Assembly: GCA_025201705.1 (NCBI GenBank)
Contig: MU616780.1
Location: 1-42,996, forward strand
Reading direction: 5' to 3'
Length of the DNA: 42,996 bases
DNA from: Dissophora ornata
Taxonomy: Eukaryota; Mortierellomycota; Mortierellomycetes; Mortierellales; Mortierellaceae
A model generated the notes under the pieces. The model saw only the letters and a program-made list of their open reading frames with translations, ran no database searches and was not told the DNA's origin. A program made the position numbers and the translations under genes. Positions 31,160 through 41,324 of the stretch are shown piece after piece; within the stretch, counting starts at the first letter, position 1; the number at the start of each line of letters is the position of its first letter.

Positions 31160-33332
31160 TTACATTGGCACTTCGTATGAATCTCGAGGTCCTACAGTGA
31201 CGCCCCTTGGTACCCCAATATACTCCATGTGGACTTCCTTCCTCAGCTCCTCCAAATCTTCCCGCTCCTTCAGTACCGCGGAGTGCGAAGACATGACGCA
31301 TAGTGCCTCGCTCAACGCTAACAACTGGCGATCGGGCGCGCGACGTTTCTCTTCTTCAACTTTTGTCATACATGCCGTGGCGCTCTCCCAACCGCCGGCA
31401 GTTATTGGACGGTCTAAAGTCGCTGCGAGTCCGCCGGTGTTCCCTCGAGCCGAAGTTGCCAACATAGTCGCAGTTGATGGATGAGAAGGAGTGCCAGCAT
31501 CAAAGCCAAGCAGGGCCGGGAATCTACTGTTCCTTTGCTTCGCCATCTCCTTTAGATCCTTTCGTGACTTCTGTCCCTCTTCCTGTACCTTTTCGTCGGT
31601 GTTCAACCCTTCGACCTCTAGTTTCTGCTTGGGCGTTGCAGTACCTTCAAGTCCTAATACGGGCAGTTCAGTCTCGTACAGGAGCGTGTCGGGTAATGAA
31701 GACAGGGCAGCTTGGAGGGTTTCTGTGGGCGGACTAGTTGTTGAAGTGTCCGAGAAGGAAAAGACGAGGGACAGGGTAAGGAGCGATGATGGGATAGAGT
31801 GTACTAGATGGAGGTCTATCCATTGTGCGAGATCACTACGGAGCCGCGCTGTTAAGACGCCTCCAGTCCAGATACCACGGTACTGACATGCCGCTCGTAA
31901 TTCAGTATTTGTAAGTGATTCGACACCCTCCGCCATAATAAGCTATTCATCCAAGAAAGCAGAAAACGAAAGAATGGTGTGTCTGGTTAGCGGCATGCGA
32001 CATTACCCTGTTTTATGTTTATTGAGGCATGGAGTAGTGTGAGTGTACGCTGTGAATGCTTTCGCTCTTACCATATCATCTTTCTTGATCGAATTCATCC
32101 TGGTTTGAAGCTGGTACCTCAAAATCCTGTCCGTCCCGATCGCGTTCAGGTTCATATACCGACACATAGATACCAGCTGGGGCCTGGACAGACTATCAAG
32201 CGTCATTTCATCTTGAAACAATCTTGCGATACGGATCAACTCTTCTGTGGAGGCCTGCTCGCCCGTCGCACGAACGTTTCTGAAAAAATCACCAAAGGTC
32301 TTCATGGCCTCCGCACATTCCGTCCCTGGAATACCGGATTCTTCAATAGTCTCCTGAAGGAATTTTGCCATCTCAAGTCGCATCTGGACAAGCTTTCGCT
32401 TCTTTTCTTCCTCTGCAAAGGCGTCCTCGAACGTTGACGGGAGCATATTAGGGAAGAGTTTCAGAGCGACGGGGAGGAGGAATTCCATGAAGGGTACAAT
32501 GACAAAGACGGAGAACGGAATTAACCGCAACAAATCTCTAGTTGTTCGCCTCAACTAAAAACAAGAAACCCCCAACACGTTTCGTGCTTTCAGTTCAAGA
32601 GGGATCACTTTCAAAAAAGAATGGGGTCTAAAGAAAATGAACAGGATTTTTACCTGTTGCTGCTCGCCTCTGTTGAGTTTATTCCCATGCAGCAGCCGGT
32701 TAGCGAGTTTTGTCGAGATCTTGATCTCCTTGCCCAATAACTTTGTACCGTCCCAATATCGAACCAATTCTTTCTTGACCCTCTCCCATAGTAGTCTTTT
32801 GGATTGTAAAACCGTGCCTTCGCTCACTATACCGCTAGTGTCTTTGGTATCCTTGGCAGCCTTGGCTCTGGCCATCTCTGCTCTCCGAGAGGCTAGCATC
32901 TCCTTTTCGACAGATGAGGTGAGGACCGGCTGTTGTGCCTCTGCGACAGAGCGCGAGAAACGTTGCCTAGCGAGAGTTGGTCGGGGGAAAGGCGAGGGAG
33001 AAGAGTGAAAGGCATGTGCAGATGATGTTTTTTGGAGGCTCCGGCGAATATTCATCTGCACTGCTTGGAATTTGATAGAGTGGCGGTAAAATATGAAAGC
33101 ATCGTGCAGCCCAACAAAACGACGACCTGCGAGGAAAAGATGAAGAGAAAAAAAAAAGCGTGAGCGCGTTAGGCCGAGGACAGCTTTCTGTGGGAATCGG
33201 CGTTCAATTTGGAATGTCCAAAGCAAAGCGGGACGTAGCTTTACCGTTCACACTGGCGCTGCAACGTTTGTCTGGGGACGACAGGGTAGCCAGTAAACCG
33301 ATTCTTGCATAGGACTTTGCTGTGCGATGCAT
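31160..33332 (-). CDS. MDM38: LETM1/Mdm38 mitochondrial inner-membrane protein
   Basis: Minus-strand exons 33332-33245, 33126-32654, 32554-32072 and 31942-31160 are phase-consistent (1, 0, 0) and give 608 aa. The first 75 residues are Arg/Ser-rich without clear acidic clusters, a mitochondrial presequence. The LETM1 domain starts with LVRYWDGTKLLGKEIK, then LRRTTRDLLRLIPF and the transmembrane segment FVIVPFMEFLLPVALKLFP (about residues 200-220), PSTFEDAF, LSRPQLVSMCRYM, and EGVESLTNTELRAACQYRGI. Family members maintain K+/H+ exchange across the inner membrane and bind mitochondrial ribosomes. The two yeast homologues are Mdm38 and Ylh47; length favours Mdm38. No EF hand is evident in the extended Thr/Ser/Glu-rich C-terminal region. 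Confidence 0.9.
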
Positions 33333-34096
33333 CGTCTAGGGTGACTTGCCAGCGGATCGTGTCAGTTTGGCCAAGAGTTCGACTACTATATTGAAGGCAG
33401 AAGGCAAAAGAAGTTCTTTGAAAGCGGGAGAGATGGAGCGCCGAGGAAGGCAGTGTCTAGGAAGTGAAAACGCGAGATCGATAGGGGGGTTGGGATGAGA
33501 CAGTGTGGGATGGAATGAAGAAGACGCGGGTGTTTAACGGTCAGGCTCGATCACAATACTCGAGTAAAAAAAGACACGCAAGACTTTGCAGCGTTCCAAT
33601 TACAGCTAGATACCGTAGTTGATTTATTCAAGTCGTACTGAATAGCCCGTCTTTGTCGTGCAATGGTAATGGTAACAGTCAACAACTCCAAGTTCATAGT
33701 CCTCACGAATGCAAAGCAAGTTCAATTTGAAGAAACCTTTCTCCTGACAGCCAAAGACTGTCTTTGATGCGCTTTCCATTTCTTATGGCACCGTTCAATC
33801 GAGTCCTTCATCTCCAGCGCGAAATCAAATTTCGGGTTGGCACCAGGCCTCTTGCCCTCACAAACAAACACGTAGGCACCCTTGGTAGTCCCTCCATCAC
33901 AACTACGCTGTGCCGGACTCTAAATTATCTTTTGTCAAGACAACGGATTATCTGCCAGAGGATTTATGCACAGGTGAATTGATGCAGTTGTGATGCGAGC
34001 AACAAGGCTACTTTACTGCCTACAATACCTCGTTCGTCTTCAATGGATTCATCTCTTCCAATATTTGGAATTGAGATTGGCGGGAACATCGCCGGG
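33333..34096. other. LETM1 promoter side with a possible coding remnant
   Basis: Upstream of LETM1. On the minus strand an open stretch at 33919-33722 (66 codons) ends with TGA and follows an acceptor-like TTTAG. It reads GTTKGAYVFVCEGKRPGANP..., then ALEMKDSIERCHKKWKAH. This looks protein-like but is not recognised and lacks a start, so it may be the last exon of a broken gene. A plus-strand frame overlaps it (33764-33982) and is considered a shadow. Confidence 0.3.
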
Positions 34097-36001
34097 TCTT
34101 TCTACACAGAATCATCACCCCACGTAGTATGATCCAGGACCCGGAGGTCTATTTGTATAAACTAGACATGGAAAAGGCGACAGTCGTCGCGTCCTAGCAC
34201 GGATTCCCACCTGGATGTGCGTGCTCAGCCGCAATCCACAGAATGATAGCTTCTGCCTGCTCAGGAAAGCCCAAATCCTAATTAAGATGTGAATGCAAAT
34301 ACCACACAGTTGCAAATACCACACAGTTGCGAATACCACGCAGTTGCGAATACCACACAGTTGCGAATACCACACAAATGCATATACCGCACAGATGCAA
34401 ATACCATACTAAAAAAAGGAAAAGCTTCTTATGCATAGCAGATGATTAGATGATTGTGACCCGCAGCAATCACTATAAATTGCTAGTCTGCTTCTTTCCA
34501 CCTTCTCCTACAGCGACCTCATATCACCTCCTTCATCTCCCTCAGTGCTCCTCACACTCTTGCGTCAACAACAACCAGCATCAGCAACCGCGGCAGCAAC
34601 AAGATGAGCACCCATCACCTTCAGGTCGTTTTAAGACATGAAGAGATCCAGTCTTCATATATTTGGATTGTACTGGGAATTTCGCGGATCTGCAGCTGAA
34701 GCAAAATATTCACCAAAGAACTATGGCGTATTTCTTCCTGTCGCCAAATGAGATGCTTTAATTTGGCCAAACACTACTCTATTACACTGTTCACAATAGG
34801 GTCAATCACCATATCAGTTGTGTCTGGATCCGACACAAGGGTACGGAGTCAAGGCTTTTTGATAACAGTGTTGTCAGCGAGGTCCTTGCCCGTAGCGCCA
34901 CTATCTATCCCACGACTGTTGTCAGGGCAGCTGGCGTTCATGGTGGAGGAGGAGGAAGTCCCGGTGGTGATGGAGCAGTAGGGATCGCTCCTAGAAGACT
35001 TCGGGCCGCTAATGGTGTCACTAGTACTGGACCAGTAGTGCGGTCCACAGGAGTATCTCACATAAATAGCCGTGCTAGATCAGCCGATATCCCCAAGTTT
35101 GTTAAGAGAGCTCCCCAAATGATGGCTCAAGAATAACTGGCAAAGTCTTGGGAGCCACAGGCTACACAGGCCGAGATCGAGTTCGAATTGACCAACGATG
35201 AGCATCGGTATTTCTGTACTTGGTATGACAACTATTAGAGAAATACCGATGCTCATCGTTGGTCAATTCGAACTCGATCTCGGCTTGTGTAGCCTGTGGT
35301 TCCCAAGACTTTGCCAGTTATTCTTGAGTCATTGTTTGAGGCCTAACAAATTTGCGGATGTCGGCCGGCCAAGTACGGCTATTCGTGTGAGATACCCCTG
35401 TGGACTGTACTACTTGCCCAATACTGGCGACACCACTAGCGACCCGAAGTCTTCTGGGAGCGGCCCTTACTACTCCGTCACCGCCGGGGCCTTCTTTTCC
35501 TCCACTATCAACACCAGCTGGACTGACAGCAGTCGTGGGATAGATAGTGGTGTTGCGGGTAATGACCTCGCTTACAGTACTGTTATCAAGAAGCCTTGAC
35601 TTTGTACCCTTGTGTCGGATCCAGACACAACTGATATGGTGATTGACCCTATTGTGAACAGTGTAATAGAGTAGTGTTTGGCCAAATTAAAGCATCTCAT
35701 TTGGCGACAGGAAGAAATACGCCATAGTTCTTTGGTGAATATTTTGCTTCAGCTGCAGATCCGCGAAATTCCCAGTACAATCCAAATATATGAAGACTGG
35801 ATCTCTTCATGTCTTAAAACGACCTGAAGATGGTGGGTGTTCATCTTGTTGCTGCCGCGGTTGCTGTTGCTGGTTGTTGTTGATGCAAGTGTATGAGGAG
35901 CACTGAGGAATATGAAGGAGGTGATTTGAGGTCGCTGTTATTTGGATCTGTGAGGTATTTGCATTTGCAAGGTATTTGCATCTGTGTGGTATTTGCATCC
36001 A
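34097..36001. mobile_element. Foldback (palindromic) repeat element
   Basis: The left arm (about 34290-35215) is the reverse complement of the right arm (35239-36001), with a 23-nt loop at 35216-35238. The outermost parts are nearly identical: AGACATGAAGAGATCCAGTC at about 34634 pairs with its complement near 35800, as do the segments around GTGTCTGGATCCGACACAAG. The innermost 80 nt of each arm also pair almost perfectly, whereas the segments between (about 34945-35125 and 35335-35590) have diverged. The left side extends to 34097 with sequence shared with the solo arm at 12326-13136. A cluster of about 18-bp units related to GCGAATACCACACAGTT sits at 34291-34410 and, inverted, at about 35955-36001. 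No transposase is visible, so it is likely non-autonomous. Outward-facing frames in the two arms encode related peptides. Confidence 0.85.
34291..34410. repeat. Short tandem repeat, about 18-19 bp unit
   Basis: Six or seven degenerate copies of TTGCGAATACCACACAG-like units inside the left arm of the foldback element. The solo copy at 12527-12600 has fewer units. Confidence 0.8.
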
Positions 36002-36003
36002 AT

Positions 36004-36201
36004 TCCCGTCGTGATTGTCGTGCCTACACAATCGCTGCGAGAAACGAGAACAAGCGGCTGTTTCTGGAGGATTTGAACCACAGGATAACACACACAGCCC
36101 AACAGCAGTTCGATCTCTTTATTCCGGCCGACAGCTTTGACATCATCTTTGAATCATCAGCCAGGCACTTGAATTTGACGGTCTTTGTCCCCTTTGGTTA
36201 G
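36004..36201 (+). pseudogene. Gene fragment abutting the foldback element
   Basis: Immediately after the right arm ends, an open frame reads RRDCRAYTIAARNENKRLFL..., QQQFDLFIPADSFDIIF, and ends VFVPFG at a TAG (36201). Composition looks coding, but there is no ATG outside the repeat, so the 5' part appears to have been displaced by the element. I do not recognise the family, and no matching 5' part was found to the left of the element. Confidence 0.35.
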
Positions 36202-36346
36202 GCTCATGGCCGAAGGAGATTGTCGAAGAGAAGGGATTTCAAAGGGTTTAGGAGAATATAGGGTAAATGAAGTCTGCTCGGCGGGTCCTTGATATCGATA
36301 TTCAAGCAGCAGATTGAAATAAAACGCCCTTACTTACTATAATATT

Positions 36347-36377
<31 letters not shown>

Positions 36378-37035
36378 CTCTCACACACCTTTTTTTAATT
36401 TTTTACCTCCATTGCAGATCGTCATTTCAAATACCCCGGCATCTTTGAGCGTTGGGAAATATGACTTGGAAGTTTCACGGAAGATCTTCAGAGAAAAAAA
36501 ATTACCAAATCCCAATACTCCAGAGACTTGTGCCAGATGAGTGAGGAGTGTTCCGGAAGTACTGGCTCAGATCTTTTTTTTTCTATGGAAAAAAATTCCT
36601 GGCACTCCAGAGCGTTAGGATAGCTGCCTTCGATGTGGATTTTGTCATGAACTATGCCCAGGAGTGTCACGTATTAGGCATTCTGGAATCATTAGCCTGT
36701 CACGAAGCAAGGTAGATCACGTCTAGGAAGGTAGAATGTGAGAGAGTGAGGTTCAGGGCGAAGAGACAAGGTATGGATTTACTGCTGACTGAGGTTCTAT
36801 GATTGGGGGCTGTGAGACTGTTTACAAGTTCCATGATTTCTACGACGTGTTTCTGGCTAGAATAGTACGATGACTTGTCACGTCTAATTTGACTTCGCCT
36901 TTGCCACCATTCCCACACCTCGTCACCACTTCATTCTTTCCACACCTTCCTCCTTTCCTCTTTGTTTTCTTTCCATTCCACGCCTTCTTTACAGCCCTTG
37001 CCGTCTCTCTTTCGTCTTTCAGTATATTCAACACC
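36202..37035. other. Promoter region of the Crinkler gene with TC tract
   Basis: Holds a (TC)n tract at about 36346-36377 and a strongly pyrimidine-rich leader from about 36900 to the Crinkler ATG (CCTCCTTTCCTCTTTG). No gene is recognised between. Confidence 0.45.
36346..36377. repeat. (TC)n microsatellite
   Basis: An uninterrupted TC run followed by CACTCTCACACACC. Confidence 0.85.
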
Positions 37036-37941
37036 ATGACCGACAACCACTTCACCCTGTTCTGTCTCGTTGATGGACTACCCTCGTCCAGAGCCTTTCC
37101 CGTCAAAACATCTTTCGCAGACTCAGTCAGCGACCTCAAGGACCTTATCAAGGCCAAACATGCCCCTGTTTTCGACGACATCCCAGCCTCACAGATCACC
37201 CTCTGGCGCGTCTCGATTGCTGTAGTTGCTGCCCGCAAGCACGAAATTATCACTCTCGACTCGCTGAACGACGACGCAAAAGAGGAACTTGTTCCAACAA
37301 ACGACATGTCTAATGTCTTCGAGACAATACCACCCAAGAGAACCATCCACATCATCGTGCAGCGCCCTCCTCCAGGTAATGCAAACGCGTCTTGTTACCA
37401 ATGCATATTGGTCGAAGAGCTCCTATGGAACCAATGTTAATGTAAACATTCAACTGTATCCACCTAGTACATACGCCACTCCCAATTCCCGTCCATGCTC
37501 TCACCTCCACGCCTTTCTCTGACGATTCGCGTCCCGATTCCCCGCTGTCTGGCAAGCGCCATTGCATTACCCATTGTTTGCCTCCCATTGCTTACTCAAG
37601 TGTCTCATACCCATCTTCTTGATTCATAGGTGACCTCCGTGTTGACATCAAAAAGATTACAGGCAAGTTCTTTGCGCCTGGGACGCCAATTACCAACCTT
37701 CTCGACGCGTTTGTGAGAGGTGAGGGCTGTCTTCCTGTTACTACTGGAGTCATCGGGGGATTGCCACGAGTATGGCGACGCGGGTTCGGAGAGGCTCCAG
37801 AAACGCGTCCGAGCCTTCTCTTCTTGGACCTCCCTGACCCGTCAATACCTAACTCAGCGTCAAGGAATCTTGCAGCGGGTTCTATTCTGGAGATGGTTAA
37901 AGAAAATAGCAGACACGTGGTTCCTGTTTTTGGCGTTTCTG
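37036..37941 (+). CDS. Crinkler (CRN) header protein, N-terminal part
   Basis: Exons 37036-37375 and 37630-37941 join in phase 1 (CAG|GTAATG...CATAG) and give about 217 residues with no stop before the next donor (GTAAGA at 37942, phase 1). Residues 1-110 form the ubiquitin-like Crinkler header (LFCLVDG, SVSDLKDLIK, FDDIPA, HIIVQRPPP). Residues 120-217 form the linker that normally leads to the NTPase (FVRGEG, FLDLPDPS, HVVPVFGVSG), stopping exactly where the P-loop GKT would follow. Crinklers are modular effectors, first described in oomycetes, whose C-termini are often nuclease or kinase domains. Here no P-loop follows. The next phase-compatible exon (38116) belongs to a Fanzor-like nuclease. 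Without splicing, the frame ends at 38099. A paralogous header lies at 9332-9662. Confidence 0.8.
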
Positions 37942-38075
37942 GTAAGATGTTTTTTGCAGCATGTGGGTTGCAAACAATTATGCATCACAGCATGGGCCCT
38001 ATTCCCACCCCTTTCCACCGCCCCGATCCAACGGCCATATCCCACGCTTCTACGCCCACCCCTATCACACACACC

Positions 38076-38084
38076 TATATAAAG
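38076..38084 (+). promoter_or_regulatory. TATA-like box upstream of the Fanzor-like ORF
   Basis: TATATAAAG lies about 43-50 nt upstream of the ATG at 38127 and inside the presumed intron between the Crinkler and Fanzor-like exons. It could be the element's own promoter, which would argue against a fused transcript. Confidence 0.35.
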
Positions 38085-38115
38085 CACCCAATACATTGAC
38101 CAAATCACGTCGCAG

Positions 38116-39678
38116 GACGTTGCACTATGGCTCTCTGGAAAGGAGCCTGGACATCTTCTCACAAAGTTGATTACCGACATTGGGGATATACGCCTGGAGA
38201 ACGGGAAAGACTCAAAGACTACCGCAGGTCGACCTTGATGATGACAGTTGATAAAACGAGAGAGCACATCGAAGCCATTCGACGCAACAACCTCGAACCC
38301 AGAAATTACAGGGAGAGCGGCTATGCTTTACGAGGATCAGTTCGAACTGACGGATTTAGGTTCCAGTTGCTCGCATTCAAGCTGAACGAACTTAACGCGG
38401 TCAAATACAGGCGTCTTCCAGAAGACAAGCTACCGTCTCGAATCGCTTCTACTCTCGGCGGCACAGATTACTTCCTGGCGGAGGTCAGAAATGTAGTGAA
38501 GGCCAAGCAGGACGTTTCTGACCTCTGGGAATGTGATCCCAATGAAATCAAGATATTAGGCCTGGATCTAGGACAAGCTTTCGTGATAGGAGCAAGTGCT
38601 CTTCTGCCAAATAGCGAGCTTCCCGTCGTTGAACAAGGACAAGGAGGTATTGTCAAGAAGTCGTCTTCCTCGAATGCTGAAAGAGAAGGAGAGGTTGTTA
38701 GGACCGAGAAACCACCTACAAAATCTCACAACCTGGCTGTCAAGCAAAAGGCGGTGTATCAGCCGACGCTGAAGCACAGTCGCTGGTTAGAGCAAAGGAA
38801 AGGAATGCTTGTCGATGACTCGAGATCCATTAGCAGCATTGAGAGCAATCTATCGCACCTCCGCGGCTCCGTGGCAAATATCAAAGACTACGTTGAAACC
38901 CTACAGCTGCAGGATACGGGGATGCACCTTGACGAATTCTACGGCAATGTGGTTCTGAAGAAGCACAAATGGAACGCTAGAAAGGCGCGAGATGAGGAAT
39001 ACAGACTGATTGCCAATCGTCTCCTCAAGCTGGTCGGTGGATCAACAGGCGCCAAGAGAGCGGAAGGCAACAAGGTGGTTATCGGTGTGGGTCTTGGAAA
39101 GTTTTCAACAAAGACAAGACTGTTTTTCTTGCACGATTCTTTCCAGTCGTTTTTTGTTCAAAAAGTGCGTAGTTGACCAGTCTACGATTGCTGGTTCATA
39201 ATCTTTATCGATGGCACGGTGCGATGACTAATTTTGCATTGAGCTTATTTGCTTTTTTCTGCCTCTCTCTAGGCCAGATCCCTTGGGTATATCGTTGTCG
39301 GTGTGAACGAATTCTACACGTCCAAAAAGTGCCCCGTTTGCGAGGAGTTTGTTGGTCAGGTTGACATCCGACGACTTTATTGTTCAAACTGCAAGACATA
39401 CATACATGTACCGCGACATCATGGCCGGCCACAACATGTGCAATGCCATTCGAGGATATCTGCTCAACCAGCAGCGGCCACTCTATCTCCAGCCAAAAGA
39501 CACACCCCTGGATGCAAAATGCAAGTCGCAGCGGAGTTCAAACGCAAACACTGTGTCGAGTTTGGTGCACGTAAATCGTCATTTCGGTGACGTAATTCTC
39601 GCGCCCATTGTCCTGGAATCTCCAATTGTTCTGTCGAATCAATTGCCTATTTCAACTTCGAACAATGAACAATGGTAA
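38116..39678 (+). pseudogene. Fanzor-like (TnpB-related) RuvC nuclease, 5'-truncated and frameshifted
   Basis: The frame runs 38116-39164, splices in phase 0 (GTGCGT...CTCTAG) to 39273, shifts frame at about 39396-39407 and ends at 39678. RuvC signatures are present: GLDLGQAFVIGASA with Asp codon 38565-38567 (motif I); GVNEFYTSK with Glu codon 39309-39311; a zinc ribbon CPVC...CSNC; and, after the shift, RDIMAGHNMCN with Asp codon 39415-39417 (motif III). This order and the C-terminal zinc ribbon match Fanzor, the eukaryotic RNA-guided TnpB homologue carried by transposons. (ACAT)3 at 39396-39407 puts the motif III Asp out of frame; two copies would keep it in frame. The N-terminal half seems short for the family. 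In-frame ATG: 38127. No guide RNA or terminal repeats were identified. Confidence 0.75.
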
Positions 39679-40169
39679 GAAAAAGTGGTAAAGAAATAAT
39701 CATGCTCTTGTAGTAATTTATGTAGTCCAAAGATGTAGCGCTGGACGTCGGAGTTCCTTTGATTCGCAAACCATCTCGGTTTGTGCTAATCGCCTACTGA
39801 AACTTGACAGACTCTCTTTGTGTTTGTTCTTGTAAACCCTGTCGACCTTACGCAAAGATGTTCAATAATTGTCTCGAGTTGGGTCCTCAACGGATCTTTG
39901 TACAAGAGATTGAATAAAACTGGCGATGGATCCGGTCACTCCAGGGCACCCACACTTCAACAGTGTGTGGTGGTTGAACTTATATCGACGTGTGGCGGAC
40001 CCCTCTAGCGTCATTGTTGGTTAGGTTTGCAAAGATGCTCGAGTCGTTGCGATCCCCCATTACAGTTCTTGGGCTCAAACTATTGCATTGATTACTCTAT
40101 CATATGAATATGAGAGTTGGGATTAACTTTTTTTTTTTTTTCTCTGCGCGAGTAATTGTCCAAGTAGTG
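39679..40169. other. Spacer after the Fanzor-like gene
   Basis: About 490 nt with no recognisable gene. If the nuclease belonged to a mobile element, its 3' end and any guide RNA would be expected here, but I cannot identify them by eye. A T14 run lies near 40129. Confidence 0.35.
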
Positions 40170-40905
40170 TCAAAAGGGCATGTCCGTTTCTTCTTTTCGC
40201 GCCTCTATTCAGGTCTTCCCACACCCTGCCTTCGGTCGTCGCCTATGACCCGCGAAGTAGAAGCCTGTGGCGATAGAAAAAGAAAGCCTGGACAAAGTAA
40301 GTAGAGAGGTGGAACGCGTAGAAAAAGGCGCCCTAAGATCGCACAAGTCATGAAAAAATCTAACCACGACATGCCCGTCTCTACTTTTTTCACGCCTCTT
40401 TCAGGTCTTTCCTCGCCCTCCCCTCGATCCTCGCCCTCGACTCGCGTCACAGAAGCCTTCTCTTTCGATGGCAAGAGAATACGAAAGCCCATACGAAGTA
40501 AGTAAAGAGGTGGAACGCGTAGCAAAAGGCGCCGTAAAACGCACAAGTTACAGAAAGACAAGATACACTAACCATGGCATGCTCGTTTTCTCTTTTTTCA
40601 TTTCCCACCTCTTCTCAGGTCTCGAGAGCAAAAGGGCGTCTAATATAACCGCTGCCAAATTCATGCACAGATTCGATACGCGTAGCGATGGGAATAAACG
40701 ATTTCGTCCATCGGAGGACACGCGTTCCACCTCTCTTACTTTGTACAGGCTTTCGTTTTCTCTCGCCATCGAAAGAGAGGCTTCAGTGGCGTGAATCGAG
40801 GGCGACGATCGAGGGGAGGGCGAGGAAAGCATAGGCGACGACCGAAAGGAGGGTGTGTAAAGGCCTGCATAGAGGCGCGAAAAGAAGAAATGGACATGGT
40901 GGTTG
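40170..40905. repeat. Exon-like cassette array: two direct copies, one partial, one inverted
   Basis: Two direct units (about 40170-40330 and 40365-40535, offset about 201 bp) share a CATGTCCGT/CATGCCCGT start, CGCGCCTCT or CACGCCTCT, a TTCAG|GTCTT acceptor-like site, a GA/CT-rich body, GAA|GTAAGT- or AAA|GTAAGT-like donor sites, and GAGGTGGAACGCGTAG. A partial third copy starts near 40570. A fourth lies inverted at about 40690-40905: its first part is the reverse complement of 40175-40245 (CGCCTATG and GCGCGAAAAGAAGAA). Frames within the units encode short related peptides, for example MAREYESPYE against MARENESLYK. The outer copies thus form inverted repeats about 600 nt apart. Identity of the element is unknown. 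Confidence 0.75.
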
Positions 40906-41324
40906 GCATACCTTTTTTTCCTCTTTTTTTTTTATTGCGCGTGCTACTGGTATTGGCGTTTTTTCGCTTCGGATTTCAGGGTCATTTATTGTTTTTTTAC
41001 CATTGGTGTCAAAGTGCCCTGCCGCGCGAGTCTTGGAGCTCAAAGGGAGATATAGCGAGGGAAAGGCTGATGAGCCATTCTCCATGATGAAAGAGTAAAG
41101 AAGAATAAATGCAATTGATGCGCTTGCACCTGGGCCGCAATGTTGCATGCAGAAAGAATATCTACAAGAGCAGGCAGCTGTACTGTGGGCGAAGAGACTA
41201 CATGGGATTTGTGCGTCAAATAATATGCATCAAATAATAAAAAAAAAATGGGATTCGTCTTTCACTTTCCACCGCAGTCCGCATTGATTCTTCCCAGAGT
41301 CCTCGATCACTATCAAAAGTCGAC
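40906..41324. other. AT-rich spacer upstream of the nuclease-like pseudogene
   Basis: Contains T-rich runs (40911-40932, 40993-41000) and a leader rich in ATAATAAA near 41230. No gene is recognised. Confidence 0.4.

Noticed and set aside
34849..35599. Foldback element as a CRISPR-like or integron array
   Set aside because: There is one palindrome with long arms, not regularly spaced direct repeats, and the genome is clearly eukaryotic.
37713..38099. Unspliced extension of the Crinkler frame as a complete protein
   Set aside because: The extension past the GTAAGA donor is Pro/Thr-rich low complexity with no Crinkler similarity; intron sequence is more likely.
39303..39590. Continuous frame through the Fanzor 3' part after the zinc ribbon
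   Set aside because: After about 39408 this frame loses the conserved RuvC motif, which is found in the neighbouring frame; the remainder is out-of-frame sequence.
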